Shown one piece after another: positions 17,580 to 27,396 of a stretch of DNA of 64,000 bases. The notes under the pieces were generated by a model that worked only from the letters and a program-made list of their open reading frames with translations, ran no database searches and was not told the DNA's origin. Each line of letters starts with the position of its first letter. Position 1 is the first letter of the stretch. The position numbers were made by a program, and so were the translations under genes. Source of the DNA: Chitinophagaceae bacterium PMP191F (GTDB lineage Bacteria; Bacteroidota; Bacteroidia; Chitinophagales; Chitinophagaceae); contig LGYU01000018.1 in assembly GCA_001302245.1 (NCBI GenBank), forward strand, positions 1 to 64,000, given 5' to 3'.

Positions 17580-19535
17580 TTATTTTACCACTGAGAAACG
17601 GAGGCTGCTGGTTGTAGCAGCGCCTGCGTTCTGGATCTGCAGTGTATACACACCTGCGGGCAGTTGGTGAATATCTGCACTCAGGGAGTTATTACCAGTC
17701 TGTAGAGCTACATTGCTGGTCAGCATTTTTACACCGGCAGCAGAGTAAATAGTAATAGTGGCCTGTGTTCTCTGCAGGCTGTAAACAGTATAACGCAATA
17801 CCGCTGATGCAGGATTGGGTGCAATGCTGGTCAGCTCTGTTTCAGCGAATTGTACAGATACAGTTTTAGAATAGTTTTGCTGACCGTCTATATCAACCTG
17901 TTGCAAACGATAATAGTTTACGCCGGGTCTGGGAGCTGCGTCAGTAAAAGAATAATTGATGGTGCTGGTACTGTTTCCGGCAGCAGCTACAGAACCGATA
18001 CTGTTGAAAGTTTGTCCGTCGGTGCTCCGCTCAATAATGAATGACCGGCTGTTCTGTTCCTGTGATGTAGCCCAGCTCAGTACAGCTTTATCATTACTGC
18101 GTGTTGCGTTGAAATAGGTCAGGATAACCGGTAAGGTAACAGCATGTACTTTATAGTTGGAAGTAGCGCCGGATAAAGCAAAGTTGGTAAGAACACCGTG
18201 ATTATTATTGGCGGTACCATCAAGGGCATATATCAGGCCGGCATTGGTGCCGTTGTCAATGCCCATGTTAAAGTTGTAAAATGCCAGCAGCCCGGTTTCG
18301 GTGCCAGTAAGTGCAACATTTCTGTTGTCGTTGATCTGGGTAACGGTGCGCTGTGTGCTCCACAAACGTACTTCATCAATGTCTCCTGCAAAAGGCTCCA
18401 TATCTCCGGTACCGCTTTTGGCAATACCAATTACAAAAGGTTGTCCTGTTGCGGTTGTACCGAAAGAAGCATTAATGGTACCGATGTTTATACTATTTAT
18501 GTATACAACAGTATTAGTGCCGTTGCAAACAAATGCAACATGATACCATTTACCGTTTGTAAAAGTATAGGGTACAGTGCTGTAGGAACTGCCATTCCAT
18601 AAGCCTATCTGGTTGCTGGCTATGTGAAAGCTATAACGGCCGGCTGTTGCTCCGCGGTAACCGGCAATGCACTGTTGTACAGTAGTATTGAGTGATGTAG
18701 GACGGATCCATGATTCAAAGGTTCCGCTGGTAATATTAAATACTGTGCTGGCAGGTACCACTACCTGGTCATTGATCCCGTCAAAATTCAGTCCGTTGTT
18801 GGGTGAGTTACGGATCGGCGAGGTAAACCAGGTGGGTGACGCAACCAGGGTACCATTAATGCCTGTTGTAGAAGTGCTGTTGGCAGTGGTGGTTCCGGAA
18901 CCCTCATCCAATTTATAATAAGCGATAAGTCCGGTAGTATTGGTAGCAACCGGGCTATACATGCCGGCTTTGATCTGGTCGGCAGTACGGTTTATGCTCC
19001 ATATACGGACTTCATCAATAGAGCCGCTGAAATATCTTGCATTACCCGCCTCGCTCCATTGACCTATAAGAAAATTGCCGGAAGGATTGCTTACGGTCGT
19101 AATGTTTCCATTATCAGCACGGGTACCAACACTGACACCATTTACATACAATGCCATACTTTCTTTGGTATTATTCCAGGTAACAGCTACATGATACCAT
19201 ACACCTGTAGAAAGATTGCTTGAAGGATACTGGATATTGCTGCCAATAGAACCGCTGGTATTCATACAGAAGAAAGCAAGTGCATTGTTATAGACCAGCA
19301 ATTCAATGCCGGAGCCAAGTGTGGAACGACTCAGAATTTCCTGGCTGCCCGTAAAGTTGTTGAACTTTACCCAGCACTCCATAGTCCGGATTGCAGTTGC
19401 ATTAAGTGCCGTGTTATTGCCACAGTTAACATACTGGCTTGTTCCATTAAAAGTAAGACCGGATTGTGCGGTTGAAGTGATTGGATGGAGAAAGACAAAA
19501 AAAGATAACAGAAATGACAGGTAGAACTTTTGCAT
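17580..19535 (-). CDS. Secreted protein with two LamG domains and a T9SS sorting domain
   Basis: 651 residues. The signal peptide is MQKFYLSFLLSFFVFLHPIT ending at TAQ; this start fits the promoter at 19583. Two LamG/concanavalin-like lectin domains are seen as near repeats: QYVNCGNNTALNATAIRTME with WYHVAVTWNN and FSGSIDEVRIWSINRTADQI, and then VVVPASTVFNITSGTFESWI with WYHVAFVCNG and FAGDIDEVRLWSTQRTVTQI. A fibronectin-like region (VLSWATSQEQNSRSFIIERS) follows. The last ~75 residues (SIAPNPAS..., LPAGVYTLQI) are a type IX secretion signal. It is probably surface-exposed and adhesive or glycan-binding. Confidence 0.88.
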   Translation of the reverse strand: MQKFYLSFLLSFFVFLHPITSTAQSGLTFNGTSQYVNCGNNTALNATAIRTMECWVKFNNFTGSQEILSRSTLGSGIELLVYNNALAFFCMNTSGSIGSNIQYPSSNLSTGVWYHVAVTWNNTKESMALYVNGVSVGTRADNGNITTVSNPSGNFLIGQWSEAGNARYFSGSIDEVRIWSINRTADQIKAGMYSPVATNTTGLIAYYKLDEGSGTTTANSTSTTGINGTLVASPTWFTSPIRNSPNNGLNFDGINDQVVVPASTVFNITSGTFESWIRPTSLNTTVQQCIAGYRGATAGRYSFHIASNQIGLWNGSSYSTVPYTFTNGKWYHVAFVCNGTNTVVYINSINIGTINASFGTTATGQPFVIGIAKSGTGDMEPFAGDIDEVRLWSTQRTVTQINDNRNVALTGTETGLLAFYNFNMGIDNGTNAGLIYALDGTANNNHGVLTNFALSGATSNYKVHAVTLPVILTYFNATRSNDKAVLSWATSQEQNSRSFIIERSTDGQTFNSIGSVAAAGNSTSTINYSFTDAAPRPGVNYYRLQQVDIDGQQNYSKTVSVQFAETELTSIAPNPASAVLRYTVYSLQRTQATITIYSAAGVKMLTSNVALQTGNNSLSADIHQLPAGVYTLQIQNAGAATTSSLRFSVVK

Positions 19536-19582
19536 ATGATTTGGGTGTTTTTTAGCAAGGGATTGGATCGTGTTGTGCGGCG

Positions 19583-19590
19583 CAAATCTA
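19583..19590 (-). promoter_or_regulatory. Promoter -7 element of the LamG gene
   Basis: Minus strand TAGATTTG, with TTGCTGCAAA about 10 bases upstream. It lies 48 bases before the ATG at 19535 and excludes the longer start. Confidence 0.55.
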
Positions 19591-19725
19591 TTTGCAGCAA
19601 CTACATACATCCATGGTACTAAATAAGGTATTAAGGCAAATAGGGGGTTATACTTATGTGTACTGGGTAAATACTGCTATCCTGATCGCACAACGTCGTG
19701 AACAGTACACAAGAAAAAATGGGAT

Positions 19726-20118
19726 TTAGGCCAGTATTTTTACCGGTCGTTTGTGTTCATCAACTGCAACTAATGTAAAGCTGCCGCTGATGGCTTTCTC
19801 ACGGTGGAAGGAGTACATTTCTTCGATGAAGATATCGACCTGTACCTGCAGACTGGTATTGCCTACATGGGTAACAATGCCCACCAGTTCAATAATCGTG
19901 CCTGCGGGAATGGGGCGGGTGAAATCTATTTTATCGGAAGACACAGTCACCATTCTTTTTCTGGCGAAACGTGTAGCAGCGATAAAAGCTACTTCATCCA
20001 TCAGCAACATTGCTGTTCCGCCAAAAAGGGTGTCGTAATGATTGGTTGTGTTGGGAAAAACTGCTTTGAAAATTCTGGTCTCAGACTGCCGGATCTTTTC
20101 TTCAATGATACTGGACAT
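19726..20118 (-). CDS. Acyl-CoA thioesterase, hotdog fold (YciA-like)
   Basis: 130 residues. The hotdog core shows FPNTTNHYDTLFGGTAMLLM followed by DEVAFIAATRFARKRMVTVS, then DKIDFTRPIPAGTIIELVGI. Asn/Asp and the Gly-Gly turn correspond to the active-site region of hexameric acyl-CoA thioesterases, which hydrolyse fatty acyl-CoA to free acid. There is no membrane segment or signal peptide. The chain length preference cannot be told. A promoter element lies at 20156. Confidence 0.85.
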   Translation of the reverse strand: MSSIIEEKIRQSETRIFKAVFPNTTNHYDTLFGGTAMLLMDEVAFIAATRFARKRMVTVSSDKIDFTRPIPAGTIIELVGIVTHVGNTSLQVQVDIFIEEMYSFHREKAISGSFTLVAVDEHKRPVKILA

Positions 20119-20155
20119 CTATCGTAGTTTATTGAGCTTCACTAATATTGGTGTG

Positions 20156-20163
20156 CAAAGATA
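20156..20163 (-). promoter_or_regulatory. Promoter -7 element of the thioesterase gene
   Basis: Minus strand TATCTTTG (TAnnTTTG), 38 bases upstream of the ATG at 20118. Confidence 0.6.
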
Positions 20164-20358
20164 TGACAGAATACATTTACCAAGATGACAGAAACCAAAT
20201 GTATTGCAGACAAAAAAAGCCACAGAGACAATTTCGACATGTTTTTTGACAAAAAACAATTACATATTTTTTACATGTAAAATGTTTTTATATGCTTATT
20301 AATGCCGTTTTAATATCAAACATGTTCTGGTGAAAAATGTCCCTGTGGCAAAATATTA

Positions 20359-22668
20359 TCAGGCGTGTACTGGTTGGGTAATTTTTTCCCTTGCTTCCTG
20401 CGCAGCCTGTACCATATTTTTCAGAGCTTCCTGTGTTTCGGGCCATTTACGTGTTTTCAAACCGCAATCAGGGTTTACCCACAGATTTTTTACAGGTAAT
20501 AATGTGGCTGCTTTTTCCAGCAATGCTACCATTTCTGTTACCGATGGTATACGGGGTGAGTGGATGTCATACACACCCGGACCAATTTCATTCGGATATT
20601 TGAAATGAGCAAAAGCTGTCAGCAGTTCCATTTGTGAACGTGATGTTTCAATAGTGATCACGTCGGCATCCATAGCGGCGATGTGCTCAATAATGTCATT
20701 AAACTCGCTATAGCACATGTGCGTGTGGATCTGTGTGGCATCTTGTACGCCGCTGGCAGCAATACGAAATGCTTTTACAGCCCAATCAAGATAACTAGCG
20801 CGGTCTTGTTTACGCAATGGCAATCCCTCACGAATAGCAGGTTCATCAATCTGTATCACTTTAATACCCGCGGTTTCCAGTGCCACTACTTCATCACGTA
20901 TTGCCAGCGCAATCTGGTTGGTGGTAACAGAACGCGGTTGATCATCGCGTACAAATGACCATTGCAGAATGGTTACCGGCCCCGTCAGCATGCCTTTCAT
21001 CAGTTTGCTGGTCTGCGCCTGTGCAAAACTGCTCCAGCGTACGGTCATATCTGCCGGGCGACTTACATCACCAAAAATGACCGGTGGTTTTACACACCTG
21101 CTGCCGTAACTCTGTACCCAGCCGTTCTGCGTAAACAGGAATCCGTTCAGCAGCTCACCAAAATATTCCACCATATCATTGCGCTCAAATTCTCCATGCA
21201 CCAGTACATCCAGGCCAATAGACTCCTGCCAGCGGATAGCACTGATGGTTGCTTTTTCAATTTCCGTATCGTATTCCTGCTGTGTAATGGCACCTTTTTT
21301 CAAACGTGCACGCAGTTGCCGTATATCGTCTGTTTGTGGAAACGAACCGATGGTAGTAGTGGGTAACAGGGGTAATCCAAAACGTTGCTGTTGTATAGCC
21401 TGGCGTTGTGAAAATACGCTGTCACGGCTGGCATCAGCATCAGTAATGGCGGCTACACGTTGTTTCACTGCCTGTTTGTGTATCAGTGCAGAAGTTTTAC
21501 GTGCTTCCATTGCTGCTGTATTGGTTTGCAACAAGGCTGTATTGCCTGCAATGATCTGCGACAGTTCATTTACTTCCTGCAGTTTCTGTTTGGCAAAGGC
21601 CATCCAGTTCTTGATGCCGGGCTCAATACCGGTTTCAATATCCAGGTCAAAAGGTACATGCAGCAGTGAGCAGGAGGGGGCCGTCATTACGCGCTCTTCA
21701 CCCAGTGTGGCAATTGCTTTGCGGATATGTTCCACCGAAACCTGGTAATTGTTTTTCCAGATATTGCGGCCATCCACCACACCCAGTGACAAGGTAAGTC
21801 TGGGTGGTATTGCTTTCAGTATTTCCTGCAGTTGCTCCGGTGCACGTACCAGGTCAATATGCAGCGCACATACCGGCAGGTTAACAGCCAGCGAGGTATT
21901 ATCGCGCAATCCCTCAAAATAAGTGGCTACCATAATTTTAAGTCCTGTTCGTTTGCGGATCTCTTCATAAGCATATTCAAAGGCTTTCTTCTCTGCGCTG
22001 GTCAGGTCCATTGCCAGGAAGGGTTCATCTAATTGTACCCAGGTAGCACCGTATTCCTCCAGCCTGTTCAGTATTTCAATATACACAGGCACCAGTTTTT
22101 TGATAAGATCAATCCTGTTAAAACCGGTTCCTTTTTCTTTACCCAGCAACAGGTATGATACAGGTCCTGTCAGTACTGGCTTGGGTGTTTTGCCGGTAAT
22201 GTGTTTGGCACTGCTGAACTCTGTAAATACTTTGGTACTGAAAATGCTGAAGGTCTGGTAGGCTGTAAACTCCGGTACAATGTAATGGTAGTTGGTATCA
22301 AACCATTTGGTCATTTCCATGGCGGTAATATCCAAACCGTCTTTCTGGTAGCCACGGGCCATAGCAAAATACAGGTCAATTTCTGTGTTCTCTTTTACAT
22401 CTGTTACTACCGGCGTATAACGTTCCGGGATAGCACCCAGCAATAACGTCATATCCAGTATGTGATCATAATAGCTGAAGTCATTACAGGGAATCAGGTC
22501 AATGCCCGCCTGTTGCTGTAACAGCCAGTGCAGCTCCATGAGCTTTTTACCTTCCTGGAATAATTCATTGCGACTGATCTTGCCTGCCCAGTATTGTTCG
22601 CAGGCTTTCTTGAGCTGACGTTGGGCTCCCATACGCGGGTAGCCGAGATTGTGTTTGAGCATACTCAT
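20359..22668 (-). CDS. metE: Cobalamin-independent methionine synthase MetE
   Basis: 769 residues. It methylates homocysteine with 5-methyltetrahydropteroyl-tri-glutamate, making methionine without B12. The N-terminal domain begins HNLGYPRMGAQRQLKKACEQ. The C-terminal catalytic barrel starts near LPTTTIGSFPQTDDIRQLRA. Zinc ligands are visible in IHTHMCYSEFND (His, Cys) and WVNPDCGLKTRKW (Cys); IQIDEPAIREGLP is conserved. The full length is normal. The 5' leader holds a cobalamin riboswitch, so expression should fall when B12 is available, implying that the organism also has a B12-dependent route or takes up B12. Confidence 0.97.
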   Translation of the reverse strand: MSMLKHNLGYPRMGAQRQLKKACEQYWAGKISRNELFQEGKKLMELHWLLQQQAGIDLIPCNDFSYYDHILDMTLLLGAIPERYTPVVTDVKENTEIDLYFAMARGYQKDGLDITAMEMTKWFDTNYHYIVPEFTAYQTFSIFSTKVFTEFSSAKHITGKTPKPVLTGPVSYLLLGKEKGTGFNRIDLIKKLVPVYIEILNRLEEYGATWVQLDEPFLAMDLTSAEKKAFEYAYEEIRKRTGLKIMVATYFEGLRDNTSLAVNLPVCALHIDLVRAPEQLQEILKAIPPRLTLSLGVVDGRNIWKNNYQVSVEHIRKAIATLGEERVMTAPSCSLLHVPFDLDIETGIEPGIKNWMAFAKQKLQEVNELSQIIAGNTALLQTNTAAMEARKTSALIHKQAVKQRVAAITDADASRDSVFSQRQAIQQQRFGLPLLPTTTIGSFPQTDDIRQLRARLKKGAITQQEYDTEIEKATISAIRWQESIGLDVLVHGEFERNDMVEYFGELLNGFLFTQNGWVQSYGSRCVKPPVIFGDVSRPADMTVRWSSFAQAQTSKLMKGMLTGPVTILQWSFVRDDQPRSVTTNQIALAIRDEVVALETAGIKVIQIDEPAIREGLPLRKQDRASYLDWAVKAFRIAASGVQDATQIHTHMCYSEFNDIIEHIAAMDADVITIETSRSQMELLTAFAHFKYPNEIGPGVYDIHSPRIPSVTEMVALLEKAATLLPVKNLWVNPDCGLKTRKWPETQEALKNMVQAAQEAREKITQPVHA

Positions 22669-22814
22669 AAAACTTTTTAAACATTAAATAAATTAATGCT
22701 CCTTAGTTTTCGGTATACCTCCGGGAAATGGTGTAGAGTGTAACAGAAAGTATGTACGCTGTTCAGCGCATCAGGTGCCCTTCTGTTCATGACTACTGCT
22801 TCAATCCGCGAAAG

Positions 22815-22990
22815 CATCGTCTTACATAGTGGGCAAGTATCCTGGCTTGTAACGTTATTACCGTCCTTCTCATACCGTTGATGTGGCACAATGGACAGCG
22901 GGGGTAATAACTGCTTTGTTACTTACAGTTGCGCGACAGCCCGTGATTTTCACACGGTTCCTTTTTAATGCTTTGCCAAAAGGCAAAAAC
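22815..22990 (-). promoter_or_regulatory. Cobalamin riboswitch controlling metE
   Basis: Read on the minus strand: GGAACCGTGTGAAAATCACG, then GCGCAACTGTAAGTAAC, and, about 80 bases on, AAGCCAGGATACTTGCCCAC, which is the B12 box. These are the conserved segments of the AdoCbl-type riboswitch in the right order and spacing. The element ends about 150 bases before the metE ATG at 22668. The exact outer borders are estimated. The 70-residue frame at 22677-22889 lies inside it and is not a gene. Confidence 0.92.
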
Positions 22991-23059
22991 AACCCTGCTA
23001 TGGAAAGAAAGAAAAGTAAAGAACTGCAACAAATATAGGGATATTTGGGATTGTGGGGA

Positions 23060-23275
23060 TGACTGGGAGTTAATTTGAAAATGTAATAATTTGGAAATGG
23101 GTTGATTGATGGGCTGATTGTTATTATGGTTTAATGGTTAAAGTGATTGTGTATTCAACTTCTGACCCGAAGCTCATCGTTCGTGGCTTTCTCAGATATC
23201 TGACTTCTTACTTCCGATCCCGGATAAAAGCTAAAATCTATTACCTGAGCGTTAAGCCTTAGGCGTTCTGCTTCA
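23060..23275. repeat. Interspersed intergenic repeat fragment R3
   Basis: Fragments of the family found in R1 and R10: AATTTGAAAATGTAATAATT (inverted AT module), TTGATTGATGGGCTGATTG, GTATTCAACTTCTGACCCGA and AGCTCATCGTTCGTGGC, and near the end GAGCGTTAAGCCTTAGGCGT. No gene. Confidence 0.5.
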
Positions 23276-23989
23276 TTACAAATACAAATAATAATCCTTC
23301 AGCAGTTCTGTAAACTCTTCGGTATATGAACCATCTGCTTGTTGAATGATAAGGTCAAAAGTAGGAACAAAGTGCTCGTGACTGCGACTGTAATGCAGTA
23401 TGGCGCGGAAGTGATTGTGCCGGGGAGTTTGTTTTACAAACAGTTTTTCGGTCAGGAAAAAGCCCTGTTGTTCAGCCAGTCTGTCAAAATACTCCCATCT
23501 GTGCCAGGGGAGTAAAATGCCAAAGGCACCACCAGGCTCCAGGTTAGCATCAATGGCTTTCACCAGTTCTTCCAGTGTAAGATGTTTGCTGTGTTTGGCT
23601 ACCTGTTCGTTGTCAGCAGCAGAAGCCAGGTCGTTTTCAAAAAAAGGAGGATTGGTGATAATGAAATCGTATTTAGCCGGAAGCGCATAATTGCGTACAT
23701 CACCCGGCCATACTTTCAGCCTGTCTTTCCACGGACTCTGACTGATATTTTCTTTTAGCTGTTTAAAAGCGGCGAGATCAATTTCAATGCCCTGTATCTC
23801 AGCCTGCGATCGTTGGGCCATCATCATCATCAGTAAACCGGTACCACTGCCAATATCAAGAATGGTACTGTACTGCGGTATCTTGGCGGCGAACCATGCG
23901 CCGAAGATACAGGCATCTGTACATACTTTCATGGCACACTGATCCTGCTGTATGGTAAATTGTTTGAAGCTGAAATAAGGATTAGGCAT
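23276..23989 (-). CDS. trmN6: tRNA1(Val) (adenine37-N6)-methyltransferase-like protein
   Basis: 237 residues. Class I SAM methyltransferase: motif I ILDIGSGTGLLMMMMAQRS, and the N6-adenine signature NPPFF in YDFIITNPPFFENDL. The N-terminus (FSFKQFTIQQDQCAMKVCTD, then ACIFGAW) is typical of the YfiC/TrmN6 group, which methylates A37 of tRNA1(Val) in E. coli. The substrate in this organism is assumed by family; N6 methylation of another tRNA or a related RNA is possible. It is on its own, with repeat DNA on one side. Confidence 0.85.
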   Translation of the reverse strand: MPNPYFSFKQFTIQQDQCAMKVCTDACIFGAWFAAKIPQYSTILDIGSGTGLLMMMMAQRSQAEIQGIEIDLAAFKQLKENISQSPWKDRLKVWPGDVRNYALPAKYDFIITNPPFFENDLASAADNEQVAKHSKHLTLEELVKAIDANLEPGGAFGILLPWHRWEYFDRLAEQQGFFLTEKLFVKQTPRHNHFRAILHYSRSHEHFVPTFDLIIQQADGSYTEEFTELLKDYYLYL

Positions 23990-24182
23990 AACAATATGCT
24001 GATTGTTCAGTTGATAATGTGCGAATGGATAGTGGTTGTAAAGGATAAGTTTAGAGTAACGGGTTCAAGAAGTTTATAGGGTAAGTTGGCTCTTAAGGAT
24101 CTTCAACTTTCAAACCTTAAATTATTGGTTTCTTGCGATGCTATATTTCATATCTGCTCATTGACAAACCTGCATATTACAC

Positions 24183-25193
24183 TTACCATTCCGCACGTGC
24201 CGTAGGACCAACTGACAGATCTGCAAACTCACCTGCTGTATATTTGTAGTAAGCAGTCATCGCAATCATACCTGCATTGTCAGTACAATACTGAAACGGA
24301 GGAATGAAGGTGCGCCATCCGTTCTGTTGTCCCATTGCAGTCAGTGCTTTACGCAAACCGCTGTTGGCAGAAACCCCACCTGCTATACAAATATCTTTAA
24401 TACCTGTCTGGATAGCTGCTTTTTTCAGCTTGTTCAACAGGATGGAGATGATACGTGCCTGGATAGAGGCGCAGATATCAGCAAGATTGTCTTCAATAAA
24501 AGCGGGATGTTCCTGTTTCTTTTCCTGTATAAAGTATAGGATAGATGTTTTCAGACCACTGAAACTGAAGTCAAGCTCCGGGATCTGTGGTTCCGGAAAA
24601 CGAAACCTGTCCGGGTTGCCTTCACGGGCATATCTATCAATCAACGGGCCGCCTGGATAGGGTAAGCCCAACAGCTTGGCTGATTTATCAAATGCTTCAC
24701 CGGCTGCATCATCGCGTGTCTGGCCGATAACAGACATTTTCAATGGCGATTCGCACAGTACGATCTGTGTGTGTCCGCCGCTTACGGTAAGGCATAAAAA
24801 CGGGAAACCGGGTAATGGACGATCATCGCCCGGGATAAGGTTGGCAATTACATGCGCCTGCATGTGGTGAACAGCAATCAGCGGAACGCTGAGCGATAAT
24901 GCCAGTGATTTGGCAAACTGGGTGCCTACCAGTAAGGATCCGATCAGTCCCGGTGCCTGGGTAAATGCTACCGCATTGATATCCTGTAACCGGCAATCTG
25001 CAGTGCGTAATGCAGCTTCCACCACAGGCACAATGTTCTGCATGTGCGCACGGGAAGCCAGTTCCGGTACTACGCCACCATATTGTTCATGAACAGTTTG
25101 ATTGGCAATAAAATTAGAAAGTACCTGGCCGTCGCGGCAGATAGCTGCCGAAGTTTCATCGCACGAAGATTCTATTGCAAGTATGGTTGTCAT
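24183..25193 (-). CDS. tsaD: tRNA N6-adenosine threonylcarbamoyltransferase TsaD
   Basis: 336 residues. It transfers threonylcarbamoyl to A37 of ANN-decoding tRNAs together with TsaB and TsaE. The start MTTILAIESSCDETSAAICR is the family start; the longer frame runs through the promoter. Metal-binding motif VHHMQAHVIANL, nucleotide-binding LTVSGGHTQIVL, and C-terminal CIAGGVSANSGLRKAL and YCTDNAGMIAMTAY. The length is normal. A promoter lies at 25261. Confidence 0.95.
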   Translation of the reverse strand: MTTILAIESSCDETSAAICRDGQVLSNFIANQTVHEQYGGVVPELASRAHMQNIVPVVEAALRTADCRLQDINAVAFTQAPGLIGSLLVGTQFAKSLALSLSVPLIAVHHMQAHVIANLIPGDDRPLPGFPFLCLTVSGGHTQIVLCESPLKMSVIGQTRDDAAGEAFDKSAKLLGLPYPGGPLIDRYAREGNPDRFRFPEPQIPELDFSFSGLKTSILYFIQEKKQEHPAFIEDNLADICASIQARIISILLNKLKKAAIQTGIKDICIAGGVSANSGLRKALTAMGQQNGWRTFIPPFQYCTDNAGMIAMTAYYKYTAGEFADLSVGPTARAEW

Positions 25194-25260
25194 ATAAAAA
25201 AGATCAGATCGTTCAAAACATTGCCTGCAGGAAGCTGTAACCGGCAACTCCCGGACGGCG

Positions 25261-25268
25261 CAAAGATA
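25261..25268 (-). promoter_or_regulatory. Promoter -7 element of tsaD
   Basis: Minus strand TATCTTTG followed by GCGCCG, 68 bases upstream of the ATG at 25193. Confidence 0.6.
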
Positions 25269-25316
25269 CGGTAATGCGACAAAAAGGCGGCGGCAACGAA
25301 ATACACCCTGCATCAA

Positions 25317-25879
25317 GTTCCTGTAAATGAAAAACCTGCATACCGTTCCGTTGACAGCATGCAGGCTATGTGATCAGAATATTGCCTGGAAAAATAAAGA
25401 GTGTTTACCCTTGTAAAACAAACTAATCAGAGCCCTAATCCTCATCCCTTAAATGCAAAACCTGTTTTTTACCTGCTGTAATGCAGAACCCTCCCGGGAC
25501 ACAAACAGGCAACCGGTGCCGTTGCAGAAAGAAAGAAAAAAAGGCGTTTGTACATACTTCTTCGTATAAAGACAGTGGAAGAACGGCGGTACAGTTGCCT
25601 GTTTGCAGCCCCCTGAAAGGAAATAGGGAAGGGGTCGCGATTGTTATAAACGAAGCCGACTGTGTTACAATAAAATGGTTTCTCACAGATAGGAAATCCC
25701 GGTAACCGGTAGATCATTGCCGGTCAGATCAACGGGTGGTGGGGGAGTCTTCTGTTTGGGTTCTTACTGGTTTCCCGTGTGATAAGAACAGCTTGCTTCC
25801 GGTATAAATATACGTTACCGCATATACGAAGCAGGAATGGTATCCGTAGTATTATTCAATAATTTCTTTGAATTTGAAG
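25317..25879. other. Intergenic DNA without a supported gene
   Basis: Open frames of 74-83 codons exist on both strands at 25435-25717 but overlap each other and lack family character or ribosome sites. A run GAAAGAAAGAAAAAAAGG lies near 25530. I see no RNA gene. Confidence 0.4.
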
Positions 25880-26043
25880 TTTTAGGTACGTGAATCGTGA
25901 GACGTCAATCGGTAGTGGTCAACAATCCCCAGGACTTGTATTTGCTCTCAGCCGGCAGCGGTCAACAACAATCAAACCATTCAACCATCAGGCCATTCAG
26001 GCTATCTTCAAATCAGCACATTCTCAAATTTTCAAATTAGTCT
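25880..26043. repeat. Interspersed intergenic repeat fragment R4
   Basis: Contains CAGGACTTGTATTTGCTCTC, AATCAAACCATTCAACCATC, AGGCCATTCAGGC and AGCACATTCTCAAATTTTCA. The same words appear at 28760-28850 and 51210-51258. It ends at the AraC stop codon. Confidence 0.65.
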
Positions 26044-27096
26044 TCAATCCCCATAATACCGTTTCTCCAAATGCGGCAGGTAGCCAAAATGATTTTTGTA
26101 GGCCAGTGAGAAGGACTGTATGCTGCTGTAACCCACCAACTGTGCAATCTGCGACTCGTTCATTTCATTTTCGATCAGCAATTGCTGGGCGGCGTCCATC
26201 CGTGCATCTTTCAGAAATTCAGGAATGGTAACTCCGTAAATGCGTTTAAAAAGTGCGTTGGCTTTATATTCCGTAAGATCAAATGATTCGGCCAGTTCTG
26301 GCATAGAAAAAGGTTTATCCAACCGTTTCAACAACTGGGTTTTGATGCGATATACGGTGTCCACATCGTTCTCGTGGATCTGGTAAACGGATTTACTCAG
26401 GTCAGGAGCGCAGAGGGTGGCTGTTGCCAGCATTTCTTTGATCTTGTTCTCCTCATACAGTTCCCGCGTAGGCCAGGTATAGATGGGGTGAACAAAGTCG
26501 TTCACCAGTTTCAGCATATCGTGCGAAGCAATACCATTGCGCTGCCAAAGCATGGCAGGCTCGTGGCGTTGTACTTTTTCAAGAAAGTTGTTCATTGGTG
26601 GGTATACACTGGCAAATGGCTCTATATGTTTCTCGGATATCTGCAGCATAAAGGTGGTATAATGTCCCGGTTTTCGAAAAAACATATGTGTATGCATTTC
26701 GGGCATGTACAGGAGATTAACGCCACGCTCGTAAAACTGGATCTTTCCGAATGCAGTGGTTTCATAATACCGGTTCAGTGTGAGATTGATCAGCAGCAGC
26801 AATACCGGGGCACCTGCCTTGTAAATGAAATCGTGTGGTTGATCAATAAAAAAGTCATTCAGCACAATTGAATAACGCTTCTCCTCCACCCGTTGAAACA
26901 CCATGCTGCCGTAGCTGCCTTTGGCAACGTCTATGTCGGCACCAGGGATCCGCTTTACAGGCAATAGCGGATTGAGATAGTCACTGAAGGATAGTAAACC
27001 TTCGGTGGCAGATGTTACAGTAACGCGCATAGCGGATAAGGTTTGTATGTACCGGTGAAATAAATCAATGCTGGTACAGTATGCGTTCACATACAC
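26044..27096 (-). CDS. AraC-family transcriptional regulator
   Basis: 350 residues. The C-terminal ~100 residues form the AraC/XylS DNA-binding domain: FSMPELAESFDLTEYKANAL and ESQIAQLVGYSSIQSFSLAY, followed by NHFGYLPHLEKRYYG. The N-terminal 230 residues are beta-rich and soluble with no membrane segment, so they likely form a ligand-sensing part (GSYGSMVFQRVEEKRYSIVL). The start could also be M23 (27030), as the first 22 residues are weak. The regulon is unknown. Confidence 0.85.
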   Translation of the reverse strand: MYVNAYCTSIDLFHRYIQTLSAMRVTVTSATEGLLSFSDYLNPLLPVKRIPGADIDVAKGSYGSMVFQRVEEKRYSIVLNDFFIDQPHDFIYKAGAPVLLLLINLTLNRYYETTAFGKIQFYERGVNLLYMPEMHTHMFFRKPGHYTTFMLQISEKHIEPFASVYPPMNNFLEKVQRHEPAMLWQRNGIASHDMLKLVNDFVHPIYTWPTRELYEENKIKEMLATATLCAPDLSKSVYQIHENDVDTVYRIKTQLLKRLDKPFSMPELAESFDLTEYKANALFKRIYGVTIPEFLKDARMDAAQQLLIENEMNESQIAQLVGYSSIQSFSLAYKNHFGYLPHLEKRYYGD

Positions 27097-27396
27097 CAGT
27101 TAATTGTGTCTGGAAGAAGTAATGTAACAACAGGATGCGCAGGATGGGATGGTCCTTACTAAAGGTAAGTAAAAAGAATCATATGTACAAGCTACCGGCA
27201 TGCAGATAAAAAATCATAAAGAATTGTGCAGAAAGTAGATATCGGTCATGGGTTACTGGTAGTTTATTTTCTGCTGAATTGACTTTTGTTAAACTGATTT
27301 TTATCATGTTGTACAATGAAATACCGGTAGTTGATATGTATTAAAACCGATATGTTCAATTCATATCCGGAAATCTCAATATGTCAATGCGGAAAA

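Noticed and set aside
22677-22889. 70-residue minus-strand frame upstream of metE
   Set aside because: It lies in the leader, overlapping the B12 box of the cobalamin riboswitch; no protein character.
25435-25717. Overlapping frames of 74-83 codons on both strands
   Set aside because: They contradict each other and show no family motif or ribosome site.
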